Shown here: in pieces, positions 1-8,002 of the stretch
Position numbering within the stretch: position 1 is the stretch's first letter
How the letters are laid out: each line of letters opens with the position of its first letter
Made by a program: the position numbers and the translations under genes
Assembly: GCA_964370855.1 (NCBI GenBank)
Contig: CAYJMF010000106.1
Location: forward strand, 1-15,699
Length of the DNA stretch: 15,699 bases
Origin: JAKLKS01 sp964370855
GTDB taxonomy: Bacteria; Planctomycetota; JAJSAM01; JAKLKS01
Direction: 5' to 3'
The notes under the pieces: generated by a model
Databases searched by the model: none
Seen by the model: the letters and a program-made list of their open reading frames with translations, nothing else
What the model was told of the DNA's origin: nothing

Positions 1-110
1 ATGCCTTCAAGGCACGAATGGTGAACGCCGTCCCCCAGGATCCATGTGCCCGATCGCGGACTCCTGCCCGCGGCGCCGGAGTGCGTCTCGGCCCCGCCGC
101 CTCTCCAACG

Positions 111-166
111 GTCCCGGAAGAAGGAAGGCGTCCCTCCGTTCAGGGACGCCTTCCTTCTTCCGGGAC
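111..166. terminator. 25-bp perfect stem-loop, terminator-like
   Basis: Bases 111-135 and 142-166 are exact reverse complements (25 of 25 pairs) around the 6-base loop CCGTTC at 136-141. It stands alone in a stretch without a supported gene, upstream of the hydrolase promoter region. The likeliest role is to end transcription arriving from outside the left edge. No T-run follows on either side, so it is not a textbook intrinsic terminator; a long perfect stem could also be an mRNA end protector or a small repeat element. Confidence 0.6.
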
Positions 167-209
167 CCGCGCGCCGGTAGGCGCGCAGCGCCCGGGCGAA
201 CGGCTCCCG

Positions 210-215
210 TATACT
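210..215 (+). promoter_or_regulatory. Candidate -10 box (TATACT) for the hydrolase gene
   Basis: TATACT is one of very few AT-rich hexamers in this G+C-rich stretch. It lies 26 bases before the TTG start of the alpha/beta hydrolase and after the hairpin at 111-166, as expected for a sigma70-type -10 element. No convincing TTGACA-like -35 is visible 16-18 bases upstream. The same hexamer precedes the cytochrome gene at 13038. Confidence 0.35.
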
Positions 216-227
216 GCCTCCCTCACC

Positions 228-233
228 GGAGGG
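228..233 (+). promoter_or_regulatory. Ribosome binding site GGAGGG
   Basis: GGAGGG lies 8 bases before TTG at 242. It supports the TTG as the start rather than far-upstream in-frame ATGs, which would read through the hairpin and add about 66 non-conserved, Arg/Pro-rich residues. Confidence 0.6.
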
Positions 234-241
234 ATCCCGCC

Positions 242-1045
242 TTGCACCTGAACGGCACCGAGCTCTTCGTGAGGACGGGGGGGCCGCAGGACACGCTCCC
301 CGTCGTGCTCCTCCACGCCTTCCCCCTCTCCCACGCGGCGTGGGAGCCCCAGCTCCCCTCCCTCGAGGCCGAGTTCCGGGTCCTCGCGCCGGACTTCCGG
401 GGCCACGGCGCGAGCCCCGCGGGGCCGGAGCCGGCGACCATGGACCTCTTCGCCTCCGACGTACTCGCCCTCCTCGACGCCCTGGGGATCCGGCGGGCCG
501 TGGTGGTGGGCCTCTCCATGGGGGGGTACGTGGCGCTGCGCCTCGCGGAGAGGGAGCCCCGGAGGATCTGGGGGCTCGTCCTCTGCGACACGCGGAGCGA
601 GTCCGACGACGACGAGGCCCGCCTGAAGCGGGCGGCGTCGGCGCGGCGCGTGGCGGCGCTGGGCGCGGCGGCCTTCGCGGAGGAGCTGGTCCCCGTCCTG
701 CTGGGGAGGACGACCCTCCGGGAGCGGCCCGCCGTGGCGGAGCGCGTGCGTGCGCTGGCGGCCGCCAATCCCCCGGGGGGCGTCGCCGCGGCCCTCGTGG
801 CCATGGCGGCGCGCAGCTCGACGACGCGGGCGCTCCGCGAGTTCCGCTTCCCCGTCCAGGTCATCGTCGGCGCCGAGGACGGCCTCACGCCGCCGGGCCA
901 CGCCCGGCTCATGGCGGCGGCGATCCCCGGGGCGCGCTTCGCCGTCGTCCCCGACGCCGGCCACCTCTCCAACATGGAGAACCCCGCCGCCTTCGAGGCG
1001 GTGCTCCTGCCCTTCCTCCGGGAGATGCGCGACGGCTTCGAGTAG
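242..1045 (+). CDS. Alpha/beta hydrolase, 3-oxoadipate enol-lactonase-like
   Basis: A 267-residue single-domain alpha/beta-hydrolase fold protein. The oxyanion-side LLHAFPLS motif is at 23-30, DFRGHG at 51-56, the nucleophile elbow GLSMGG at 90-95 (Ser92), the acid Asp213 in GAEDGLTP and the catalytic His241 in AGHLSNMENP. The length and the AGHLSNMENP ending match the PcaD/RutD/BioH-like group of small-ester hydrolases, but the substrate cannot be told from sequence and no catechol-pathway genes are nearby. The TTG start is chosen for its GGAGGG ribosome binding site and because the fold begins at once. There is no signal peptide, so it is probably cytoplasmic. It appears monocistronic, with TATACT upstream and a hairpin right after the stop, and it converges on the histidine kinase with 18 bases between the stop codons. 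Confidence 0.9.
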   Translation: MHLNGTELFVRTGGPQDTLPVVLLHAFPLSHAAWEPQLPSLEAEFRVLAPDFRGHGASPAGPEPATMDLFASDVLALLDALGIRRAVVVGLSMGGYVALRLAEREPRRIWGLVLCDTRSESDDDEARLKRAASARRVAALGAAAFAEELVPVLLGRTTLRERPAVAERVRALAAANPPGGVAAALVAMAARSSTTRALREFRFPVQVIVGAEDGLTPPGHARLMAAAIPGARFAVVPDAGHLSNMENPAAFEAVLLPFLREMRDGFE

Positions 1046-1046
1046 A

Positions 1047-1072
1047 AACCCATAGAGAATCGTCTATGGGTT
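1047..1072. terminator. Shared bidirectional terminator-like hairpin
   Basis: Bases 1047-1056 and 1063-1072 form a 10-bp perfect stem with the 6-base loop GAATCG. It begins one base after the hydrolase stop, and its right arm contains the histidine kinase stop codon (complement 1064-1066). It therefore serves two convergent genes. The stem is AT-richer than its surroundings. A T-run is absent. Confidence 0.6.
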
Positions 1073-2556
1073 CCGCGGTCCCCGCAATTCCGCCGCGAGC
1101 CCCCCGCCCTCCCTCCGGCGGAAGGAGAGCGCCATCCCGTGGCGGTCCGCCACGGAGCGCGCTATGTGGAGGCCGATGCCGCGGCCCGAGGGGTCCCTCG
1201 TCCGCGCCGCCGCCGTCCGGAAGGAGCGCTCCCCGAGCCGCGCCGCCTCCTCCTCCGTGACGCCGGGCCCGTCGTCGCTCACCGTCAGCACGAAGGTCCC
1301 CGGCGCCGAGGCGGGGGCCTCCAGCACCGCCGCCACGTGGCCCCCGTCCCGGTTGTGGCGTACGGCGTTGTGGACGAGGTTGGAGACGGCCTGCTCGAGG
1401 AGGGTGCCGTCCCCCGTCACGATCACGCTCTCCGCGGGGACGGCGTGGTTGACCTCGATGCCCCGGGGCCCCGCCACGGCGCGGTGGCGCGCGACGGCCC
1501 GCTCCACCACCGCCCCGAGGTCCACGGGGCCCGTGGACCGCTCCTCCTCCGCGGCCTCGAGGCGGGCCGCCGCGCCGAGGTTGTGGACGAGGGAGCCGAG
1601 GTAGTGGGCCTCGTCGGCGGCCTCGAGGACGCGGGCCCTGTCGGGCGGCTCCCCGGCCTCGGCCCGCCGGCGGAGGTCCGCGAGGTGGCCCTGGAGGACG
1701 GTCAGCGGGATCATCACGTCGTGGGTGGTGTTGCCCACGAACTCGCGCAGGGTCCGCTCCCGCCCCTCGAGGGACTGCAGGGCCGCGCGGACCTCGGCCC
1801 CGGCGGCGTTGAAGGCCCGGGCGAGGTCGGCGATCTCGTCGGAGCCGGCCACCGCGACGGGGACGGCGTAGCGCTCCCGGGCGGCGCGCCCGACCTCTGT
1901 CTCGAGGCGGCGGATGCGGCCGACGAGGGGGCCCGCGGCAAGCAGCACGGCCAGGAGGATCCCGAGGCCCGCCACGCCGGCGCCGAGCAGGATCTCCCGC
2001 GCCGCCCCCTCGGGGAGGGGGCCGGGCCGGCGGGCGAGGACGATCACGCAGGGGCCCTCGCTCCACGCCATGCGGAGCGCCACCTGGAGCCCCGGTTCCC
2101 GCCCGTCGTCGTACTCCCCGGAGGCGAAGGCCGCCCCCTCCTCGAGGGCCTCGCGGAGATCCGCGGGGAAGGAGGGGGAGGCGGGGTTGGCGGAGGTGAA
2201 GTCGGCGCGGTAGGCGGCCATGAGGAGCCGAGCGCCGGGGCCGGGCGGACGGCCGGGCCGGGGGGGGCCGGGGGGGGGGGGCGGACCCCGGGGGCCGCGC
2301 CCCCCCCGGGGGCCGGGTCCGAAGGGGCCGCCGCGGGGACCGCGCCCCGGCCCCTCCGGCGGGGGCGGCCCGTCGGGCCAGAACTCCGGGTGCTCCTCGC
2401 AGCGCTCCCGCCCGCCGGTCTCCATGCGGAGGAGCACCACCTCCCGCATGGTCTCCTCGACGCTGCGCCGCTGCATGGCGCCCCGGGCCCAGGCGGCGGC
2501 GGCGGCGAGGGGGAGGACGGCGGCCAGGGCGGCGACGGCGAGGCGGGCGCGGAGCC

Positions 2557-2560
<4 letters not shown>
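1064..2560 (-). CDS. Sensor histidine kinase (CpxA/EnvZ-type architecture)
   Basis: A 498-residue membrane histidine kinase. TM1 is at about 5-26, the extracytoplasmic sensor at about 27-188, TM2 at about 189-214, HAMP at about 211-263, and the HisKA H-box NTTHDVMIPLT gives phospho-acceptor His280. The HATPase domain has an N-box with Asn394 and Asn398, G1 DDGPGV at 429-434 and G2 GRGIGLHIA at 459-467. All ATP-binding boxes are intact. The H-box has HDVMIP where HELRTP or HDLRTP is usual. The sensor starts with a Pro/Gly/Arg low-complexity stretch (residues 62-110), encoded across G8 and G12 runs on the + strand. The GTG start overlaps the TGA of the response regulator gene (GTGA), so the two are translationally coupled. 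The ligand is unknown; the Gly/Pro-rich LTxxQ protein encoded at 5319 is a candidate partner by inference only. Confidence 0.93.
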
Positions 2561-3231
<671 letters not shown>

Positions 3232-3283
3232 GGCCGCTCCGAGGGTGCCGCCGCCACCTTAAGATCGCCGGAAGGTGGTATGC

Positions 3284-3329
3284 GGTATACGGTACCCGAC
3301 CCGATGAATCGGGTCGGGTACCGTATACC
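3284..3329. repeat. 21-bp perfect palindrome in the divergent promoter region
   Basis: Bases 3284-3304 and 3309-3329 are exact reverse complements (21 of 21) with the 4-base loop TGAA. Each arm contains GTATAC and GGTACC/CCGTA elements. It ends 2 bases before the GGGGAGG ribosome binding site of the antiporter gene and starts 52 bases from the regulator ATG. Because it lies upstream of both flanking genes it is not their terminator. It may be an operator, a 5'-UTR attenuator hairpin or a small dispersed repeat. Arm sequences such as TATACG could also act as -10 boxes. Confidence 0.7.
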
Positions 3330-3344
3330 CCGGGGAGGTGAGGC

Positions 3345-5189
3345 GTGCCGGGCATCTCGGGAATGGCATGGGGGGCGCGGGGTTTCCCCGTTCCCCTCCT
3401 CGCGTCGGGGGGGGGCATCGATCCCCTCGTCCGGGACATCGGGCTCTGCCTGATCTTCGCCGGCGTGCTCTCCGTCCTCTTCACGCGGCTCCGCATCCCC
3501 TCCCTGGCGGCCCTCCTCGCGGCGGGGGTCCTCCTCGGGCCCGAGACCCCGGGCTCCGTCATCGACCAGGGCAACGTCGCCACCATCGCCAGCCTCGGGC
3601 TCGTCCTCCTCCTCTTCCTCATCGGCCTCGAGATGGACCTCCGCCAGCTGCTCGCCAGCGGGAAGACCCTGCTCGTCACGGGGCTCCTCCAGTTCCCCCT
3701 CTGCGTCCTCTTCGGGTGGGGGGCGTCGCTCCTCCTCCGGGCGGCGGGGTGGGAGGGGGTCGCCGGCCCCTACGCCCCCCTCTACATCGGCCTCACGGCG
3801 GCGGCCTCCTCGACCCTCCTCGTGGTGCGGCTCCTCCAGGAGCGGTTCCAGATGGACACCTCCTCGGGGAGGCTCGCCGTCGGCCTCCTCATCATCCAGG
3901 ACGTCTGGGCCATCGTGGTCCTCGCCGTCCAGCCGAACTTCGCGGACCCCCGCATCGGGACCGTCGCATGGAGCTTCCTCGGCATCGCGCTGCTGTGCGG
4001 CGTCTCCCTCGTGCTCGTGCGCCTCGTCATCCCCGTGGCCATGGGCTGGATCGCGCGCTCCCCCGAGCTGGTGCTCGGGGCCGCCGTGGGCTGGTGCTTC
4101 GGCATCGGGCTCCTCGGCTCCTCCTTCGGGGACATCGCGGAGTTCATCGGGTTCCACGCGCCCCTCTCCGTCTCCCTCGAGATGGGGGCCCTCATCGCGG
4201 GGGCCTCCCTGGCCACCCACCCCTTCAGCCACCACGTGGTCTCCAAGGTGGCCGTCGTGCACGACTTCTTCATCACGCTCTTCTTCGTGGCCCTGGGCGC
4301 CGGGATCCCGAGGCCCGACGGGGCGACGGTGCTCCTGCTCGCGGGGTTCATGGCGGCGGTGACCGTGGCGGCGCGGTACGCGGTCTTCCTCCCGCTCCTC
4401 TACTTCTCGGGCATGGACCGGCGCAACGCCGTCGTCTCCTCCACGCGGCTCGCCCAGATCTCGGAGTTCTGCCTCGTCATCGCCTACCTCGGCCAGGGGC
4501 TCGGCCACGTGGACGCCCGCTTCACCAGCGCCGTCATCTTCGCCTTCGTGGCCACGGCCCTGGCGACGCCGCTTCTCTTCGACGCGGGGGACCGGATCCA
4601 CGGGGCCCTGGGGGGCCTGCTCTCCCTCCTGGGGATCCGGAGCCCCGCGGAGAAGGGGGCCGCGGACCCGCCCCCGGAGCGGCACAGCATCGTGTTCCTC
4701 GGCTTCCATCGCGTCGCCTCCTCCCTCTTCCACGAGATCGAGCGGAGGCACCCGAAGATGCTGAAGGAGATCCTCGTCATCGACTTCAACGCCTCCATCC
4801 ACCCGGAGATCCAGAAGCGGGGGGCGAAGACCTTCTACGGGGACTTCTCGGGGGTGGAGGCGCTCCGCGCCGCCGGGGTGGACCACGCCAAGGTCGCCGT
4901 CTGCACCATCCCCGACGACCTCCTCCAGGGGACCACCAACGAGCGGGTCGTGCGCCTGCTCCGCAGCCTCTCCCCGGACCTGGTCATCATCGCCAACTCC
5001 CTCACCCTCAAGGGGGTCCCGGAGCTCTACGCCGCGGGGGCCGACTTCGTCTACATGCGCCGCGTCGAGACCGCCGTCGCTCTGGAGCCCGCCGTCGTCG
5101 CGGCCCTCGGGGGGGGGATCCTCGAGTTCCGCCGCGCCCAGGAGGCGATCTACGGCAGCGTCGAGCGGCGGAACGAGGTGCTCGAGTAG
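3345..5189 (+). CDS. CPA2-family cation:proton antiporter with RCK-like domain (KefB/C-type)
   Basis: A 614-residue inner-membrane transporter. Residues about 28-415 form a run of 11-13 hydrophobic segments typical of Na+/H+ exchanger-fold CPA2 proteins. The membrane-embedded IIQDVWAIVV motif (Gln185-Asp186) is at the expected ion-site position. A short linker (about 430-446) leads to an RCK/TrkA-N-like cytoplasmic domain (about 447-560) that ends in VIDFN (Asp480) after its second strand. The usual GxGxxG nucleotide loop is replaced by GFHRVA (453-458), so NAD(H) binding may be weakened or changed. No TrkA-C domain follows. The GTG start has GGGGAGG six bases upstream; an in-frame ATG at 3363 is an alternative. 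It probably exchanges K+ or Na+ for H+; the ion cannot be told. It is divergent from the two-component operon and followed by the LTxxQ gene after about 130 bp. Confidence 0.92.
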   Translation: MPGISGMAWGARGFPVPLLASGGGIDPLVRDIGLCLIFAGVLSVLFTRLRIPSLAALLAAGVLLGPETPGSVIDQGNVATIASLGLVLLLFLIGLEMDLRQLLASGKTLLVTGLLQFPLCVLFGWGASLLLRAAGWEGVAGPYAPLYIGLTAAASSTLLVVRLLQERFQMDTSSGRLAVGLLIIQDVWAIVVLAVQPNFADPRIGTVAWSFLGIALLCGVSLVLVRLVIPVAMGWIARSPELVLGAAVGWCFGIGLLGSSFGDIAEFIGFHAPLSVSLEMGALIAGASLATHPFSHHVVSKVAVVHDFFITLFFVALGAGIPRPDGATVLLLAGFMAAVTVAARYAVFLPLLYFSGMDRRNAVVSSTRLAQISEFCLVIAYLGQGLGHVDARFTSAVIFAFVATALATPLLFDAGDRIHGALGGLLSLLGIRSPAEKGAADPPPERHSIVFLGFHRVASSLFHEIERRHPKMLKEILVIDFNASIHPEIQKRGAKTFYGDFSGVEALRAAGVDHAKVAVCTIPDDLLQGTTNERVVRLLRSLSPDLVIIANSLTLKGVPELYAAGADFVYMRRVETAVALEPAVVAALGGGILEFRRAQEAIYGSVERRNEVLE

Positions 5190-5301
5190 CGGGGGCCCGG
5201 GGGCGCGGCGGGAATCCCGCGGCGGCTTAAGGATTCGGCAACGCCGCCGTGGGAGACTCCCCCCGGAGCCGGGGACGGCAGGCCGGCTCGAGGAAGTCGC
5301 C

Positions 5302-5322
5302 ATGAAGAGGAGGACGCCATGA
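5302..5322 (+). other. Possible leader mini-ORF (MKRRTP) overlapping the next start
   Basis: ATG at 5302 opens a six-codon frame whose TGA overlaps the ATG of the next gene (ATGA at 5319-5322). It has its own GAGGAAG upstream. The 13-base string CGCCATGAAGAGG occurs here and again 17 bases later around the real start, so a tandem duplication of the start region is equally likely. Translational coupling would be possible if it is translated. Confidence 0.25.
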
Positions 5323-6233
5323 AGAGGATGAACGCCATCGCGGCCGCGGGACTCGCCGCGGCCCTCGTCGCCGCCTGCGCCGGCGCCAGCGCGCAGGACG
5401 GGCCGGCCCCGGACGGCCGGGGATTCCGCCGCGCCGCGCGGATGGACGCGCCGCGGGAGGCCGACCCCGAGGTGGACGCCTGGGCGGAGGCCCTGGCGGC
5501 CCGCGTCGGGGACGGGAACCCGATGATCCGCCGCAGCGCCCATGCGGGGCTGGCGGCCCTCGGGCCCGCGGCCCTGCCGGTGCTCGGCCGCCTCGCCGGC
5601 TCCGAGGACCGCGCCGTCGCCGACGCCGCCATGGATCTCATCGCGTGCATCAAGGCGGGGGGCCCGGGACGCGGCCCCGGTCCCGGCGGCCGCGGGGAGT
5701 TCGGGCCCGGTCGAGGGGGTCCCGGCGGCCCGGGCGGTCCGGGTGGTCCCGGCGGTCCCGGCGGACGGGGCGGGGAGGAGCGTCGCGGCCCCGGACCCCG
5801 TGACGGCTTCGGTCCCGGGCGCGGCGGCCCCGGCGGTCCCGGCGGTCCTGGCGGTCCTGGCGAGGGCATGCGCTTCGGTCCCGGGCAGGGTCGCGGCCCC
5901 GGCGGACCCGGCGGCCCCGGTGGTCCCGGCGGTGGGGGGATGCGCGGCCCCGGACCCGACGGTGCGCGCGGTCCCGGCGCGATGATGGAGCGCCTCGACC
6001 TCACGCCGGAGCAGAGGGAGCGCGTGGACGGGCTCCGCGAGGAGCAGAAGAAGAAGATGGAGGATCTCGGGGCGAAGGTCCGCGCCGGGGAGATGGAGCC
6101 CTCCGACGCCCGCGAGGCCCACGGGAAGCTCCGCGCGGAGTTCCACGAGGCGCTCCGCGGGATCCTCACCCCCGAACAGTTCGAGATGCTCCCGAAGGTG
6201 CCTGCCCCGGGCGCGGCCCCTCCGGGCCGTTAG
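5319..6233 (+). CDS. Secreted LTxxQ (Spy/CpxP-like) protein with collagen-like Gly/Pro region
   Basis: A 304-residue exported protein. Residues 1-26 form a signal peptide; cleavage could be type I after ASA, or lipoprotein-type at LVAAC (Cys20). Residues about 45-112 are an alpha-helical, HEAT-like segment. Residues 114-219 are a Gly-Gly-Pro/Gly-Arg-Gly low-complexity stretch. Residues 222-290 form a charged helical tail bracketed by two LTPEQ motifs (228 and 283), the LTxxQ hallmark of periplasmic Spy/CpxP chaperones and metal-resistance proteins. The Gly/Pro insert is not normal for that family. ATG 5319 is chosen for GAGGAGG five bases upstream. A stem-loop follows the stop. It lies downstream of the antiporter and opposite a CpxRA-like pair, so a role in envelope-stress sensing is inferred, not shown. 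Confidence 0.75.
   Translation: MKRMNAIAAAGLAAALVAACAGASAQDGPAPDGRGFRRAARMDAPREADPEVDAWAEALAARVGDGNPMIRRSAHAGLAALGPAALPVLGRLAGSEDRAVADAAMDLIACIKAGGPGRGPGPGGRGEFGPGRGGPGGPGGPGGPGGPGGRGGEERRGPGPRDGFGPGRGGPGGPGGPGGPGEGMRFGPGQGRGPGGPGGPGGPGGGGMRGPGPDGARGPGAMMERLDLTPEQRERVDGLREEQKKKMEDLGAKVRAGEMEPSDAREAHGKLRAEFHEALRGILTPEQFEMLPKVPAPGAAPPGR
5658..5975 (+). repeat. Imperfect GGCGGTCCC-type tandem repeat encoding Gly/Pro tract
   Basis: Within the LTxxQ gene, units close to GGCGGTCCC or GGCGGCCCG recur in blocks separated by GGCFGPGRG-like variants. They encode (GGP)n and GRG runs. Such short in-frame repeats vary in copy number by slippage in 9-base steps without breaking the reading frame. Confidence 0.8.
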
Positions 6234-6241
6234 CCCGCCAC

Positions 6242-6274
6242 GACCCGGGGGGCGCACGGTGCGTCCCCCGGGTC
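6242..6274. terminator. 16-bp stem-loop after the LTxxQ gene
   Basis: Bases 6242-6257 and 6259-6274 pair over 16 positions with one G-U wobble; opening the inner pairs gives a 3-5 base loop. It starts 9 bases after the LTxxQ stop and separates that gene from the kinase-like pair. There is no T-run after it, as with the other hairpins here. Confidence 0.6.
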
Positions 6275-6344
6275 CACGCCCGCGACCTCGCCCTCGCGGT
6301 AAACCTCCGGCAAGTCGGCGGCGGGCCGTACTCTTCCGCGAGAG

Positions 6345-7229
6345 ATGCCCGACAGAGCCACCCGCGACGGAAACGTCCCCGAGAGCGAGGTCCCCCCGGC
6401 CACGCTCCGCCTCGAGGGCCTCGAGAAGACCCCCCTGGCCGGCGAGGGGAACTTCGTCTGGAAGGTCCCCTTCGGCGCCGGGCACGCCGTCATCAAGGTC
6501 TATCACGGCAGCCGCGGCTGGCCCCTCTACGTCAAGAAGACCATCGGCAACGCCATCACGGGGCGCTCGAGCCACATGCCCCGCAGCCGGTGGAGGACCG
6601 AGATCGAGGTCATCGGCCTCTGGGAGAAGCACGGCTTCCGCTGCTTCCGCATGCTCCCCCAGGTGACCGTCGAGGGGCTCCCCCGGGACGGCTACATGGT
6701 CTACGAGTGGACGCCGGGGAAGCACTTCAGGGACTACTTCCGCGACGGGGCCGTGCCCCTCGAGGAGCGCATGGCGACCTGGCGGCGCTGGATCCCGGAG
6801 TGGCACCGCCGCCACCGCGCCTGCGTGGAGACCGGCGACCCCCGCCTCATCCACGAGAACGGCGACGTCAAGCACGTCATGCTCTGGAAGGGGGAGTTCG
6901 TCTACTTCGACTTCGAGATGGTCTACAGGTCGCGGCGCGCCCGCGTGCTCGTGGGGCGGGAGCTGGCCACCTACATGCGCAGCGTCGGGCGGTTCTTCGG
7001 GGAGGAGATGTACGACCGGATGCTCCGCGAGCTCGTGGAGCACTACCCCGACAAGGCGCTGCTGATGTCCGCCTGGGAGCACGGCCACGCCGACACCCAC
7101 CCCGGCTGGCGGGCCCTCCGCGCCCTGGACCGCCGCTTCCGCCCCAAGCACCGCGAGCGGTGGAGCAAGTACCGGGTCGGGCAGGACATCAAGGACCTGC
7201 TCGACGGGGCCGCCCTCAACCTCCGGTGA
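6345..7229 (+). CDS. Lipopolysaccharide-kinase-like protein (WaaP/InaA-type kinase fold)
   Basis: A 294-residue cytoplasmic protein with a divergent protein-kinase-like fold. VIKVYHG at 49-55 supplies the putative ATP-binding Lys51. RTEIEVIGLWEKHG (84-97) looks like the alpha-C helix with a partner Glu. LIHENGDVKHVML (168-180) matches the catalytic-loop pattern, with His170, Asp174 and His177. VYFDFEMVY (186-194) gives the metal-binding Asp189. This layout is typical of sugar kinases of the LPS core (WaaP/RfaP, InaA, Kdo kinase). The substrate is probably an envelope glycolipid, but it could be another small molecule. ATG 6345 has only a weak GAGAG directly before it, and no better start is visible. 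Its TGA overlaps the next ATG (TGATG), so it forms a coupled pair with a second kinase-like gene. Confidence 0.75.
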   Translation: MPDRATRDGNVPESEVPPATLRLEGLEKTPLAGEGNFVWKVPFGAGHAVIKVYHGSRGWPLYVKKTIGNAITGRSSHMPRSRWRTEIEVIGLWEKHGFRCFRMLPQVTVEGLPRDGYMVYEWTPGKHFRDYFRDGAVPLEERMATWRRWIPEWHRRHRACVETGDPRLIHENGDVKHVMLWKGEFVYFDFEMVYRSRRARVLVGRELATYMRSVGRFFGEEMYDRMLRELVEHYPDKALLMSAWEHGHADTHPGWRALRALDRRFRPKHRERWSKYRVGQDIKDLLDGAALNLR

Positions 7230-8002
7230 TGAGCGGCCCCGGCGCCCGCCGCGCCGCCGTCCTGGCCCGCGAGGCGCGGCGGCTCGACGGGAACCGGCTG
7301 TGGCGCATCGAGACCCCCGCGGGGCCGCTCCTCCAGAAGTATTACGTGGAGAAGGGGGGGAGGCTGCGCAGCGGATGGCGCTCGGCCTGGTCCCGGCTGC
7401 TGCGCGGGGCCACGGGGTCCGGGGCCGCGGAGCGCTGGCGCGTGGAGGGGGAGACGCTGGCCCACTGGCGGGCGGCGGGGGTGGACGTCCCCGCGGACCG
7501 CACGGCGGAGTTCCCGCGGTACGCCGGGGAGCGGGTGCGGCTGCTGGAGTGGATCGAGGGGCGGACCCTGGCGGAACTGCTCGCGGGTGCGGGCCTCGCG
7601 GGGGAGGAGCGGTCGGCGCTGCTCCGGCGGGCGGCGGCGGCGTGGGGGCGGCGGCTCGTCGAGGCGGTGCGGCGGGACGACGCGCGGCTCGTCCAGTTCC
7701 ACGGCGGGTTCATGCACCTCCTCGTGGCGGGGGAGCGCATCGTGGCCATCGACCTCGAGCAGGCCTACCTCCCGGGGCGGCCCGTGGCGCCGCGGCTGGC
7801 GCGGGAGGTCGCCACCTGCGTGCGCGGCCTCGCCGGCGGGCGGGAGCCGGCGGCGCTCCGCGCCGACCTCGAGGCCCTGGTCGCCGGGTTCCCCGACCGC
7901 GCTCTCCTGGCCGCCGCCGCCGAGCGGGCCCTGCATCCCGCCCGCCCCCGCACCGCCGCCCCCCTCCGCGAACTGCGGTGCCTGGCACAGAGGGCCCTGT
8001 AG
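7229..8002 (+). CDS. Second LPS-kinase-like protein, catalytic loop altered
   Basis: A 257-residue protein with the same fold as its upstream neighbour. LLQKYYVEKGG at 34-44 contains the putative Lys37, RVEGETLAHW (71-80) the alpha-C Glu, RLVQFHGGFMHLLV (153-166) the catalytic loop and VAIDLEQAY (172-180) the metal-binding Asp175. Where the first protein has GD (173-174), this one has Gly159-Gly160, so the usual Asp is missing. It may be a pseudokinase partner, or use His158 or His163 instead. The ATG start overlaps the previous stop (TGATG). The last eight codons (RCLAQRAL) are encoded by a copy of the transposase-associated repeat at 7977-7990, and the stop codon is the first three bases of the next copy. 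The original C-terminus may have been replaced. Confidence 0.75.
   Translation: MSGPGARRAAVLAREARRLDGNRLWRIETPAGPLLQKYYVEKGGRLRSGWRSAWSRLLRGATGSGAAERWRVEGETLAHWRAAGVDVPADRTAEFPRYAGERVRLLEWIEGRTLAELLAGAGLAGEERSALLRRAAAAWGRRLVEAVRRDDARLVQFHGGFMHLLVAGERIVAIDLEQAYLPGRPVAPRLAREVATCVRGLAGGREPAALRADLEALVAGFPDRALLAAAAERALHPARPRTAAPLRELRCLAQRAL
7977..7990 (+). repeat. REP-like core copy 1, inside the second kinase gene
   Basis: GGTGCCTGGCACAG here is identical to the core at 8002-8015, 25 bases downstream in the same direction, and to the complement of 10247-10260. The core contains the near-palindrome GTGCC-T-GGCAC. It lies in frame in the end of the kinase gene and encodes part of RCLAQ. Confidence 0.75.

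Noticed and set aside
1..110. Gene at the left edge
   Set aside because: The open frames here run straight through the 25-bp stem or stop within 24 bases and show no recognisable protein; the tail of an upstream gene ending near base 24 is possible but cannot be supported.
5219..5249. Terminator after the antiporter gene
   Set aside because: Only CGGCGGC and GCCGCCG (7 bp) pair, across a 16-base loop; this is expected by chance at this G+C and would interrupt the probable link to the LTxxQ gene.
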